A DNA stretch of 64,000 nucleotides, taken from assembly GCF_030269925.1 (NCBI RefSeq), contig NC_085131.1, positions 2,804,001-2,868,000 of the forward strand. Reading direction: 5' to 3'. This stretch comes from Bombyx mori (Eukaryota; Arthropoda; Insecta; Lepidoptera; Bombycidae). The notes under the pieces are model-generated. The model saw nothing but the letters and a program-made list of their open reading frames with translations. It made no database searches and was not told the origin of the DNA. Position 1 is the stretch's first letter, and each line of letters opens with the position of its first letter. Made by a program: the position numbers and the translations under genes. Of the stretch, positions 19,214-28,704 are shown in pieces.

Positions 19214-20053
19214 AAGTAGTATTCTAGAAATAACAATCTAACAGCAATTTTGTCCATGTTAATGTGATACTCTAATTAGTACGTACAGCGATCTTCTTCT
19301 AAGCTAGTTTCATCGTTCTTCGTCTTCTAACCTAGCTGAATGATTCTACACGCCTTGTGAATATGTTCAGGAAGGCGGCAAGAGCCAACTTAAATAAAAT
19401 TCTCACCAATAACGACTGTTCCCTCTATGCCTAATATACTCTGCAGTCTGCACTATGCACATCACTTAAGCCGAATCGAAATCAAAAACGACCGTAAATG
19501 TGTTTACCGGCTTACAGATTTAAAACGTTTAAGCGTAAACAAAAGCTTTCGGTTTAAAAGCTGCGTGTTTGAAAAGTTCATTAATTAATGTCTTTTGTTA
19601 TTAATTAGCTTTTAATGTTCGGCATTGCAGTGTGCTTATTAAATTGAGCTTTGTCATGGCGTAAGTGCTTTTCGGGCGAGAATTTTATAGTCATCAGCAA
19701 TTGATGTTAGTCTAACGTTTTTAAGCTCACGCCCAACCTTACGTTAAATGGTTACTAAATCCGTAGGTATTCGCTACTTAGCCCTAACCTACCCTCAATA
19801 TGACAAATCCAGGTCTTCGGCTAGTATAAGTCCCACGGACGCCTTCGAGTCCTAGCTTCATCTTAACCCACGAAAAATTATCGGTATCATTCGCCTGAAT
19901 GTTGACTAATTTTATTTGATATGGATGGACTAGATTAGAGCTTGGCTGCCGACAGTCATCATAGACGATCTAATTTATCGTAATTGACATCATTAGCCGA
20001 GTCATTGTTACGAGAAAATATATTTTTGTAAACAAGGGTACAACGTATTGGGT
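19214..20053. other. No gene; one decayed Bm1 trace
   Basis: At about 19720-19830 an old minus-strand Bm1 can be traced (CTCACGCCCAACCTTACG, AAATGGTTACTAAATCC, CCTACCCTCAATATGAC). Nothing else recognised. Confidence 0.4.
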
Positions 20054-20413
20054 TTATTGTGGCCTAAAGGAGAAGACGTCCAGTACATTCGTATCACCGG
20101 TGTTCGAATCCCGTAGGCAGGTACATACAAATTTTTCTAATGAAACGCGTACTTAAGAAATGTTCATGAATGAATTCCGCGATGAAGGAAAACAGCGTGT
20201 AATCCAAATCAATCTCGCAAAATTATAATTTGCGATATTGGTAGTGTTCGGGCGTCTTGTGAGTCCGCACGGGTAGGTATCACCGCCCCGCCTAGTCCTG
20301 CCGTGAAGCAGTAATGCGTTTCGGTTCGAAGGGTGGGGCAGCCGTTGTACTGTAAAAACTTAGAAATTAGAACGCATGTTTCGAGGTAGGCGGCATTTAC
20401 ATTGTAGATATTT
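20054..20413 (+). mobile_element. Bm1 SINE, diverged, tail missing
   Basis: The head reads TTGTGGCCTAAAGGAGAAGAC with B-box-like GGTGTTCGAATCCCG, then the body through CGTGAAGCAGTAATGCG and GGTAGGCGGCATTTACATTG. It stops before the usual 3' tail, at TAGATATTTATT. Small internal deletions and many substitutions show age. Confidence 0.8.
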
Positions 20414-20850
20414 ATTAATAAAAAAGAATCGATGTTTTATAAATCGATATTTTTATTTTTTATTCTTTGGCAAAGATGAAACATAGGTTACTCAAGACAC
20501 GAGGAAGGAGACAACAGGAGAAATAGTTCGGCATATCTAGTTGTCCTTTTTTTTGGGCTGAATCGAATTACAAAATTCCCAAAAATTAAACTATAGTTGG
20601 CTGAGAATTTACAAGCGCCGTGGCGCAGCGCAACGCACTCATTTATCGACGCAATAAAATAAATCAAGCCCAGTTTAGAAGCGGCGACGTTTACGCGCGG
20701 TTGACACGTCGTTGGAAATAAGGCGGGCCGGGAACCTGCGATTTGCGTTTTACGACTTTTTAACGGTTCAAGACGATTTACTCGTAGCTTCAAAAGAGTT
20801 TGTAGTAAGCTTTTTTAGTTTGTAGACTAATTTAACTCAAAACGATCAAC
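20414..20850. other. No gene recognised
   Basis: The minus-strand frame 20793-20488 (101 codons) has no recognisable domain or splice context. The DNA is GC-richer at 20590-20760. Confidence 0.4.
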
Positions 20851-21095
20851 TTTTTTTTTATTGCTTAGATGGGTGGACGAGCTCACAGCCCACCTGATGT
20901 TAAGTGCTTACTGGAGTCCATAGACATACGAAGTAAATGCGCCACCCACCTTGAGATATAAGTTCTAAGGTCTCAAGTATAGTTATAACGGCTGCCCCAC
21001 CCTTCAAACCGAAACGCATTACTGCTTCACGGCAGAAATAAGTGGAGTGGTGGTACCTACCCGCGCGGACTCACAAGAGGTCCCACCACCAGTCA
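20851..21095 (-). mobile_element. Short-form Bm1 SINE (starts at ACTGGTGG)
   Basis: From a poly(T) at 20851 it covers the Bm1 3' half and stops at CCACCACCAGT. Several other copies stop at the same point (35175, 36313, 46029, 46834), so this is a recurrent short form rather than random truncation. Confidence 0.8.
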
Positions 21096-21266
21096 GTTAC
21101 AAATGAGTTAAAAAAATCATATAGATATGTAAGTATAGTTATTATTACAAAACAGTTGAATTTGCATTTTTATCGGTACCTATTGGCCCTTCCGCTTTAT
21201 TATGTAAAATGTTTGCCTTTTTCGTTATGAAAATCTAACTCCTGGACCGAAGGTATGTGTACTGAA

Positions 21267-21409
21267 CGGCCGTCTGGTGTAGTGGTAAGTGACATGGTCA
21301 CTACACAAGGGGGTCGCGGGTTCGAATCCCGCCAAGGGAAGATATTTGTATGATAAATATAAATGTCTTTTCCAGGGTTATGGATGCATATTAAATATGT
21401 GTATGTGTA
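21267..21409 (+). mobile_element. SINE family B, 5' part, split by LTR element 2
   Basis: It holds the GGCCGTCTGGTGTAGTGGTA head through ATGTGTATGTGTA. The rest resumes at 25215. It is nearly identical to the intact copy at 18548. The last four bases (TGTA, 21406-21409) are repeated after the LTR element. Confidence 0.85.
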
Positions 21410-21783
21410 TGACGGCGTTAACGATATTTATGTTATATAGCACGTGCAATAGGAGTGACTCACACAAGCCAGGCGCGCCGGCCGTGTCGTTCCACTCGTA
21501 AACAACAGCTGCAACAGAAGTGACTCATAAGCCAGCTGCGCCGGCTAGTATAAAAAGGCGGAACGTGCCTTGAAATGAACATTCGTTGGAATGCGCTTGC
21601 CTGGTGCACTTACTATATCCTTGTTACGTTGTGTGATTCAGTGACTGTTGTACGTACTGGTTAAAGTTGGACAAGTGTTAAAGTGAATTGTTAAGATAAC
21701 ATATTGTTGATTAAATCAGGAATCAAAAAGTGACATCGTTTTACTTGGTGTTCAACAAGATAATGTCTACCCTCAAGCTTACA
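21410..21783 (+). repeat. 5' LTR of element 2
   Basis: It contains AGTGACTCACACAAGCCAG and a second AGTGACTCATAAGCCAGC. These duplicated AP-1-like TGACTCA sites lie upstream of the promoter TATAAAAAGGCGGAACGTG near 21550. A TTCAGTGACTG initiator-like region follows. The end AAGCTTACA precedes the same TCAGAAGTGAGATCAGGA seen in element 1. Confidence 0.85.
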
Positions 21784-21817
21784 TCAGAAGTGAGATCAGG
21801 ACCCTACTCTCACTGGC

Positions 21818-22102
21818 GTGACGTGTTTGAACATGTTCGAAGTACAGCAAAAAAAACATGATGCAGATCAGAATACTAGTAGTGGTACGCCACAAGAGCG
21901 TGAATGCAGCATACGTAAGTCGTGTAATAACGTCTCTGTTACCTCGATGGAAGATCTGAGCCACGAAGAAATCGTCACATCTTACGTTCTGGCTCATGTT
22001 GCCCAGTTTGACTGTCGACTTCATCACACGGCATTTACTAACGGAAATACAACACGTAACAAGCTATTGCAAGAAATTAAGGCAAGTGCAAATCTTAAGT
22101 GA
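21818..22102 (+). pseudogene. Gag-like ORF of element 2, frameshifted N-terminus
   Basis: It is the same protein as the frame at 13965-14276 from KKHDADQN onward (SHEEIVTSYVLAHVA, KLLQEIKASANLK). One extra A in the A-run before ACATGATGCAG (8 versus 7) shifts the first residues into another frame. No domain is recognised. Confidence 0.5.
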
Positions 22103-22360
22103 AACTTCGGTCGCAATAATGGATCTGTCATGACGAGTGGGTAGTTCCGACACGAATCGTTTTTAAGCCAATGACTACTGCTAGAGTTACATGGCACTAG
22201 TACAGTAAACCAGGACATGAGACTGTGAATTGTCGCTGAAATTTTAGAATCTACTCGATTCAATACCAATAACACTACACGTTCGATGACTTCGGGCTCC
22301 AGCAAGCAAGCAAACAAGAAAGCAAGCAAGTTTCCGTGGGGAAGAAAAATTGACACATCT

Positions 22361-23130
22361 GAAGTCGTCGTGACCTGTAAGATAAGACGTCCGGTGCGTT
22401 CGTGTCTGGCGATGCGGCGATGTTCGGGTTCCGGCTGGCGGATGCAGGTTTTTCCGGTGAAGTGCGTGCTTGTGCGTGCTTGACAAGTGTTCGCGGTTGG
22501 CTTCCTCAGTGTGGGAGTAACATCGTGTAAGAGAGGTGGAACCCGTAAAATTGTAGTTTGCGTGGTGGCTGGTAAGATTTGTTGCGGTAAGAAGTTTGCA
22601 TGGTGGTAAAATGTCTTGTGAGTCTGCACAGGTAGCCGGAGGTGAGACTTCCGCGGTCGCGGCCCACCCAGTCCGCGAGAACCGGGCAGATCGCCTCGAC
22701 GGTACGGAGGCCGGCTGACGGGTCCGCCAAACGACGAGACCACGCCTCCAGCACGGACTGCCGATATTGGAGCCCCCGCGCTCCGGCTGCACTTGCGCTA
22801 GGGCGCGCCGCCTCGTAGGAGACTGTGAGGTATCATTGAATAACTGCGATCGCGCGCTGCCGGCGTCGCAGCGCGGCGACGTTCTCGTGGGTAAGGACGT
22901 GGCACCAGACGGGTGCTCCGTATAGTGCCATCGACCGCACGGGTACCATCACCCTGCCTATTTCTGCCGTGAAGCAGTGGTGTATTTCGGTTTGAAGGGT
23001 GGGGCAGCGGTTGTAACTATACTGAGACCTTAGAACTTCTATCTCAAGGTGTGTGGTGCGTTTACGCTGTGGATGTCTATGGGTTCCAGTAACCACTTAA
23101 CACAAGGTGGGCTGTGAGCTCGTCCACACA
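22361..23130 (+). mobile_element. Bm1-type SINE with antisense LINE inside element 2
   Basis: The layout matches 14533-15308 of element 1. The Bm1 head and body run to GCACAGGTA (22626-22634). An antisense R1-clade LINE fragment (22635-22936; SVLEAWSRRLADPSAGLRTV on the minus strand) follows, and Bm1 resumes at GCACGGGTA. It lacks a 6-base piece present in element 1 near the middle of the LINE. Sharing the same nested junctions shows the two cassettes have one origin. Confidence 0.8.
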
Positions 23131-23209
23131 TTAATACGAAGAGCATAATCAAACGAAATTAGATACGAAGTTTAAAGGGCCGTTTAAAGTAGTTGAAGTA
23201 TTGGATGGT
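23131..23209 (+). pseudogene. Truncated integrase C-terminal piece of element 2
   Basis: It reads KFKGPFKVVEVLDG, as in element 1, then breaks abruptly at about 23209 and joins gag-type sequence (LILTLTHSLKARAITCL). The junction marks a recombination or template switch in the mosaic. Confidence 0.7.
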
Positions 23210-23482
23210 GTCGATTTAATTTTGACTCTCACACATTCGCTTAAGGCTCGAGCTATTACTTGCCTCACAAAAATACAGCCTGCAAAACCTGAACAACCTC
23301 CTCATCCGTGGGCGCCCGGCTCTCGCCTGCAAGTCGGCTGTTACGTGTGCGGTGATGCGAGCCATGTAGCTTCTGGGTGTTCCATGCGCTACAAGAAGAA
23401 AAACGACACTGCTCCAGGTGCTGTGGCAGGTCCAACCAGAGACGTCAACGTGTGTTCCAGAGCTTCAGTGTGTTACAGATAA
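23210..23482 (+). pseudogene. Gag nucleocapsid region with CCHC zinc knuckle, element 2
   Basis: The frame, open from 23201, contains CYVCGDASHVASGC, a C-X2-C-X4-H-X4-C zinc knuckle typical of retroelement nucleocapsid, after a Pro-rich linker (PAKPEQPPHPWAPG). It ends at 23482. It follows integrase sequence, the reverse of the normal gag-before-pol order. Confidence 0.75.
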
Positions 23483-23600
23483 GTGGTTTTGGCTTCCCCT
23501 TTATGTTCCATTCAGGGTCAGAATGTAGTCTTATAAAGCAAAGTCATAGTAATTTATTCAATGGTAAGCGGTTTCATGAACAAGTCACTCTTTGATCTGA
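23483..23600 (+). pseudogene. Protease remnant of element 2 with altered active site
   Basis: The sequence reads FHSGSECSLIKQS where element 1 has LDSGAECSLVKKS. The catalytic Asp is replaced by His and the following Ala by Ser, so it is not expected to be active. It follows the nucleocapsid in the usual order within this part of the mosaic. Confidence 0.65.
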
Positions 23601-23639
23601 AAGTAACTTAGACTAATCATGATGGCAAGAGCACTTAGG

Positions 23640-24182
23640 GGATATTCAACTCGCCCTTAATAGTGCACGTTGTCGAGTAACAGGGTTTACTCCAATAGAA
23701 TAGACGTTTGCCGTTCAGGGTAGTTCACTTGAAATATCTTAAAGTTTCAACAGAGTGATAATCCCTCTAGATTAGATCTTGATTTAGCACGGTCGAAGAC
23801 CGGCGAAAACATAAAAAAAGGGCACAAACAGAAGCTTGGTTTAGTCGAGGCAAAGCTAAAGTCAAACTCTTTTCCGCTGGGGATTTTGTTTTCGTAAGTT
23901 GACCGAAAATGTAAAGGTCCCTTCAACATTACTGCAGTTTTGGAAAACGATAGGTATAAATTGAGACATGTAAATAGTTCTAATAGAGTGTACAAATTTC
24001 CCCATGAAAACTTACGTGAAATACCTCGAGGCCCGTCAGGCCTACTAGAAATTTCTAAAAATTATTTTGACGATGACGTGACGGCGTACACAGATGGGTT
24101 AATTAATCTTGTTCGTGAAACTGATCTTAATGATGACGACTCTATCACTGACAATAGAAGCGACATTTTTGTCCGCAAATAG
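23640..24182 (+). pseudogene. Integrase remnant of element 2
   Basis: Pieces in different frames include DIQLALNSARCRVTGFTPIE (end of the integrase core) at about 23643-23702. Near 23910 are KGPFNITAVLENDRYKLRH and YKFPHENLREIPRG of the GPY/F module, followed by an acidic tail to TAG at 24180-24182. Stops and frame changes separate the pieces. This second integrase end is homologous to, but distinct from, the one at 23131-23209. Confidence 0.7.
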
Positions 24183-24217
24183 CGATACAGCAAACATAGT
24201 CTGTGGGTAGTGATACA

Positions 24218-24361
24218 ATGTCTGTAAGCTCAGGCACCTCAGGTGCAGGTGTTGGAAATGTAGAAAACGATGGTCGGTCTCGCACTATTTCTGAAGAAAT
24301 TCCGTATAAATGTTCTGGTTTAAGAAATGTTTTAACAAACGCTACCGTACACGCAGATTAA
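24218..24361 (+). CDS. Small ORF in the 3' region of element 2, unknown
   Basis: 47 codons starting MSVSSGTSGAGVG and ending in TAA just before an A-rich run. It is Ser/Gly-rich at the start and matches no family I recognise. It lies between integrase and 3' LTR, where some elements have an extra ORF, but it is too short to call an envelope remnant. Confidence 0.3.
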   Translation: MSVSSGTSGAGVGNVENDGRSRTISEEIPYKCSGLRNVLTNATVHAD

Positions 24362-24841
24362 AAAAAAAAAAAAGAGAATTGTATGTGGCTAGAGAGATGT
24401 TAATCCGGACTAGCAAAAAAAAAAAGAGAAAAAAAAAAGAAAGTGTGAAGTCATTGAAGGGTCTGTCCGGTCCAATGGCTTGGCTATAGGGATTTTCATC
24501 CAGATTAGCCACAACAATTAGCTACAGGGATTGCGATTCGGTCTAGCATTATCCGGTCCAGTTCGAAAAACTGAAGGGATTCCGGTCTAAGTTAAAAGGG
24601 ACATACTTACATACCTGAAGAGTTTTTGAACTGGCCCAGGTATGTAAGCAGTCTGAAGGTTATTTATAGCCAGTATAGGATTTTCTGAAGAATTATGCGA
24701 ACCGAACCGTACTAGATTGTTAATATCATAGACCACGTTTTAAGTTGCATCCGTTAATGTCAGGATGAACGAACACGTTTGTTGTTCACAGACATACCAT
24801 AAGAATGCGCGCACGAGGACGAGCGCACGTCAGTATGGCCG

Positions 24842-25214
24842 TGACGGCGTTAACGATATTTATGTTATATAGCACGTGCAATAGGAGTGACTCACACAAG
24901 CCAGGCGCGCCGGCCGTGTCGTTCCACTCGTAAACAACAGCTGCAACAGAAGTGACTCATAAGCCAGCTGCGCCGGCTAGTATAAAAAGGCGGAACGTGC
25001 CTTGAAATGAACATTCGTTGGACTGCGCTTGCCTGGTGCACTTACTATATCCTTGTTACGTTGTGTGATTCAGTGACTGTTGTACGTACTGGTTAAAGTT
25101 GACAAGTGTTAAAGTGAATTGTTAAGATAACATATTGTTGATTAAATCAGGAATCAAAAAGTGACATCGTTTTACTTGGTGTTCAACAAGATAATGTCTA
25201 CCCTCAAGCTTACA
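24842..25214 (+). repeat. 3' LTR of element 2
   Basis: It is identical to the 5' LTR apart from one substitution (GGACTGCGC versus GGAATGCGC) and one missing G (GTTGACAAG versus GTTGGACAAG). It is preceded by GTCAGTATGGCCG and followed by TGTA. Confidence 0.85.
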
Positions 25215-25335
25215 TGTATAATAAAAATCTTATATTTATTTCCGTTATCTGGTAATGTAACACAAGTTCTTTACGAACTTATCACGGGACCAGTTAACGT
25301 GGCGCGACTGTTAGTAAATATTTATTTATAAAAAA
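25215..25335 (+). mobile_element. SINE family B, 3' part, after LTR element 2
   Basis: It resumes TGTATAATAAAAATC, then TTATTTCCGTTATCTGGTAA, CAAGTTCTTTACGAACTTA and a poly(A), as in the intact copy at 18548. With 21267-21409 it makes one SINE. Confidence 0.85.
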
Positions 25336-25478
25336 AAAACAAAGACAAACAAAACAAAACTGATAACTAAGAGGATGATTATATGGACTAATAAAGTTAC
25401 CTTCATCTAACGGGTAAAAAAAAAACCACTGACACAAACGCTGTCATTTGCCTCCAAACTATCCTAGTCTGCAATGCC

Positions 25479-25765
25479 TAGGCGGGCTTCGGATAGCCTG
25501 CCGACCGAGAGGGCTGGTGGTCGTGGCGCCGACGACCGCCGGTCCGGCGTCCCGAGGGGGAGGGTGATGGGAGAGATGTGCTCCGCACTAAACGTTTCAC
25601 TTTCCCCCTCTCCCTCTTCATGAGTTCTGTCTCATGCGAGGCTTGGACGTTGGGTGAGGAGCGACAGGAGGTTTTAGTCAGTTCGACTTTGACATGCCCC
25701 ACCCTCCATCCCCAGAGGAGGGCGGAAGTCCGGCGATTTCCTCCTGACCAAAAAAAAAAAAAATT
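25479..25765 (+). mobile_element. 5'-truncated non-LTR retrotransposon 3' end
   Basis: A GC-rich 3' end ending GATTTCCTCCTGACC and a poly(A). It is flanked by TGCAATGCC at 25470-25478 and 25766-25774, a clear target duplication that proves retroposition. The composition (CGCCGACGACCGCCGG, CCAGAGGAGGGCGGAAG) resembles R1-clade 3' UTRs, but no coding part remains. Open frames on both strands are incidental. Confidence 0.75.
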
Positions 25766-25779
25766 TGCAATGCCAAAAA

Positions 25780-25985
25780 AAAGAAAAACCCATGAATCCA
25801 TATACATATTGTATTTATATACGCTTAAATAGATATACGAGTATATGAAGATTACAAACGCCCAGACAAACGCCAAACAATCTATTCGTCATACAAATGT
25901 TTGCCTGGGAATTGAACCCACGACTTTCTGCTCAGCAGGGTAAGGAACTACTGCACCACCTTGTTAGTCAAAACATGTCAAATGA
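25780..25985 (-). mobile_element. tRNA-derived SINE (family C)
   Basis: On the minus strand the head corresponds to GGTGGTGCAGTAGTTCC and the B box to TGGGTTCAATTCCCAGG, the complement of GAATTGAACCCACG here. It shares ACTACTGCACCACC and the AATCGAACCCACGAC-type block with the copy at 36980-37225. The 3' part is AT-rich. Confidence 0.65.
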
Positions 25986-27119
25986 TAATTGTAATAAAAA
26001 TGAACTGAATCCGAATTAATACGTATTATTAATTGTGAATGAATTAGTATTGCAAGATAGTAACGACGTAAGTATACGCCAAGCCTTATATTCAGTTATC
26101 TTTTCCAGAAATAGAACAGTTTCCGAGATTTTAAGGGAGCGACTGAAATTATTAGGATACTTAGTGAAACTACTTTGTTATTCACTATTTTATAGCAATT
26201 AACATTTTTAGAATTTCCACGTTCGTTTTTTTAAAGGACGAAACGAATGCTTTGAACTTTTTCAATCATTGGCTCGTCGTGATCATTGTGAGGAAATTAG
26301 TAATGATCGTGGAAATTTATTTCGTTTCGTTGGGTTAAAGAGATATTTCAGCTGAATAAATAGGAAAATAATTACTATATCCTGCCTTTGCCGAGCTAAT
26401 ACTGCGTTCTCTCTGCAACTCTCAATAAGGGAAAAGGAGAGTATCTAGAAAGTCGAAAATAGAATTTTCAAAAGACTTTTTGGCGGGAACGCAAGGAATG
26501 AAGTTGTGTGGCTTGTTTTATTTGGTCTATTTAGTGTTTCTTCGGGTTTAAATGTGTAATAATAGTGGTTTATTAACTGTTTAATATCTGTGAAAGTGCA
26601 CAAATGTGGGAAAATGAAACAAAGCCGCTGGACGTAACTTCTCGGGATCCTCCAAAAAGTCCATTTTACTGAGATTATATTTCATCCCATAACATCTCAA
26701 TTAATTCCATTTAATTTCATCCCAGTTGATTAGTGTCTCAAATTAATCATCTTCATTTCATTTCACTCCATAATATCATTTTTCATGCAAATATGAATAT
26801 AAATTAAAATAAGACATGACTTAAAGGTAATCAGTTACCAGGTCATAAAATCTCTTAAAAAAAAAAGAATTTTCAAAATTATAGTTTCTTCTAAACTACC
26901 TTCTTTGGCGAGCGACTTCAAATGAGCCACGAGGACATAATTGTAGCTGGGATCGGAATTTCGAAGGAAAGAAATTCGTTCAAAATTGAACACGTGTTAA
27001 TGTTTTTCTCAAAAATAATGTAATGTGGACTTTGGTCATTACCGTATACTTTGCTTGTAATCATAATACCTATGAAATCGCCACTTAGTATACAGAAAGT
27101 TGAAGTCATTTTTTATATA
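25986..27119. other. 1.1-kb stretch, nothing recognised
   Basis: AT-rich DNA between SINE C and the decayed mariner; no family seen. Confidence 0.4.
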
Positions 27120-28300
27120 ACTATTGTTTATTTTTATCAGTCAAACCTTGCATTCATGGGATGGATATGTTTTTGCCAACGCAGTAGTAATTTTCCAATA
27201 TCCCTCTTGAAGAATTCACGTTTACAGGAGCCAACAAACTTTTCAGCAATTTGTACTGCCTCTCGTGTATTAATTTCATTCCCTATCAAGAAGTTGTTCA
27301 AATGTGAGTATAAGTAGAAGTCTGTCCTCAAAAGGTCTGGTCAGTATTATGGATGACGAAATCTTCCAACCCTAGCTCTTGTAGCTTAGAGACCGTCTCT
27401 TCTGTCGTATGAGGTCGAGAGCTTTCGTCTAGAAGGTACAGGGGTGAGCGGTTAAGTCGTTTAGTGGGTGGGCTCTAAAATTCCTTGGGCCCGCGGTCTG
27501 CTTCCAACACCTTGCAGATCGTTGAGTCCCATAAGCGCGGGGACCTCGCAAGAGGTTCGGCACCCAGCCCGGAAAAAAAAAGAAAAAAAAGGGGTGAGCG
27601 GTTAACTAAAACTGGCCGAAGATTCGCGTGACTCTAAATGATTGTGTCCAGTTTATCAAAGTACATCCGCAGTAATGCTGGTGCTATTTGATAAGAATTT
27701 GTGATGAATTATACAGGCACTAGATCACCAAACGGTACCCATGAAGTTTTATTTGGGGCGTTGCCTAGTTCTGAACTAGGATCTAACCAATCTGATATCC
27801 GGCTACGATTATCAAAAAGAATCGATTTTTCATCGCAAGTGACAATGCGGTTTAATTTCTGTGGTTCTGTTAAGTAACGCAAGGCACACCTTAACACGTT
27901 TGTTGCACTGGCGATCATTCAGTTCTTGCGGCACCAAGTTTCAATCAAGTTTTTAATAATCCAATTTAACTTAATTGGACCAAGATTGTTTTCATGCTAA
28001 CTTTAAAAGTTGCCACTATCTCAGTAGTAGATTGAATATCAACTTTCATTGTCGCCTTTGATTCCCCGTTGACTTTAGTTTTCTGGCGAACACGAGGTTC
28101 ATTTTTTAGATCGAAATTTCCTTCATTCAAAACAATGTCGAGTTGTGCATTCGTTGGTAGCGTTCACTCCAAACTCGTAATTAACGTTGTGAGCCGTTGT
28201 GGCATTGGTACTGCGACCGAACTTGTAACCCATAATTACTCGTATTTTTATCGTGTCCATTATGATAAAAAGTATAAAAATGTAGTGAAAACAAAACATT
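27120..28300 (-). pseudogene. Decayed mariner transposase (mariner element remnant)
   Basis: Minus-strand pieces occur in transposase order from the 28.1-kb end: NFDLKNEPRVRQKTKV (DNA-binding region); VTCDEKSILFDNRS with SDWLD (first catalytic Asp, ~27830); LLDESSRPHTTEETV (second Asp, ~27430); a PDLLRTDFYLYSHLNNFLIG segment (third Asp, ~27330, with a stop in the YSPDL motif); and the C-terminal RDIGKLLLRWQKHI. Stops, frameshifts and a 135-bp retroposon at 27456 break it. The motifs resemble cecropia-type mariners. Terminal repeats were not found. Confidence 0.8.
27456..27590 (+). mobile_element. Short poly(A) retroposon inside the decayed mariner
   Basis: A 135-bp insertion with CCTTGGGCCCGCGG near its start region, CGCGGGGACCTCGCAAGAGG, CACCCAGCCCGG and an A-rich tail. 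Exact 15-bp copies of GGGGTGAGCGGTTAA flank it (27441-27455, 27591-27605). A relative lies at 50632-50800. It is too short to tell whether it is a SINE or a truncated LINE 3' end. Confidence 0.85.
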
Positions 28301-28704
28301 AACCAATAAACAAATTAAATTCGAAAATAAAAGAGCTGAATTACATATTTTTAAAATAAAATTTATTTTAATTTAGAATTTATTGGCAGCCATACACAGA
28401 TTGTGTTTTGAATGGCCAGTATTGTAAAATGGCAATTTCACAGTAAAGACCTATTATTAATAATAAATAAATAAATAACATTAACAACCCCAACAAAACA
28501 TTTAAAAAAAATCTTTCTTATCTTACTTTTTTATGAATAGTTGGATTACTGGTGGCCCGGAGGCCTCTTTAGTTTCACCAGAACAGTTAGGTACTACCGT
28601 CTTCAGTATTTCAGCTCAGCTAAGCTGTCATTAATGATGTTTCAAAAATAGAACAGTCATTACAAAATTGAGACTACCAATGACCTTAAGTGAATCTTCG
28701 CACA
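28301..28704. other. AT-rich stretch, small repeat A trace
   Basis: GTGGCCCGGAGGCC and TTTCACCAGAACAGTTAGG at about 28552-28592 match the leading part of repeat A at 53771. Nothing else is recognised. Confidence 0.45.

Larger units (their letters stand above)
21410..25214 (+). mobile_element. LTR retrotransposon 2 (Ty3/gypsy-type, non-autonomous, mosaic)
   Basis: Direct LTRs at 21410-21783 and 24842-25214 start TGACGGCG and end TTACA. They are flanked by TGTA on both sides and sit inside a SINE. The internal order is: primer site; gag-like frame; Bm1 SINE with antisense LINE; an integrase C-terminal piece cut at ~23209; gag zinc knuckle (~23335); protease with an altered active site (~23505); integrase pieces (~23640-24182); a small ORF; and an A-rich region. 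From 21784 to ~23209 it closely matches element 1 (13959-15388), yet the LTRs are unrelated except for TATA/GGCGG. The two LTRs differ at only about two positions. I see no reverse transcriptase. Confidence 0.85.

Noticed and set aside
22024..22743. 239-codon minus-strand ORF, the longest in the window, as a gene
   Set aside because: It is antisense to the captured Bm1 and gag-like region, GC-biased, with no family match; element 1 has the same region broken into shorter frames.
24218..24361. Envelope gene remnant of LTR element 2
   Set aside because: The frame is 47 codons with no signal peptide, membrane segment or cleavage-site-like motif.
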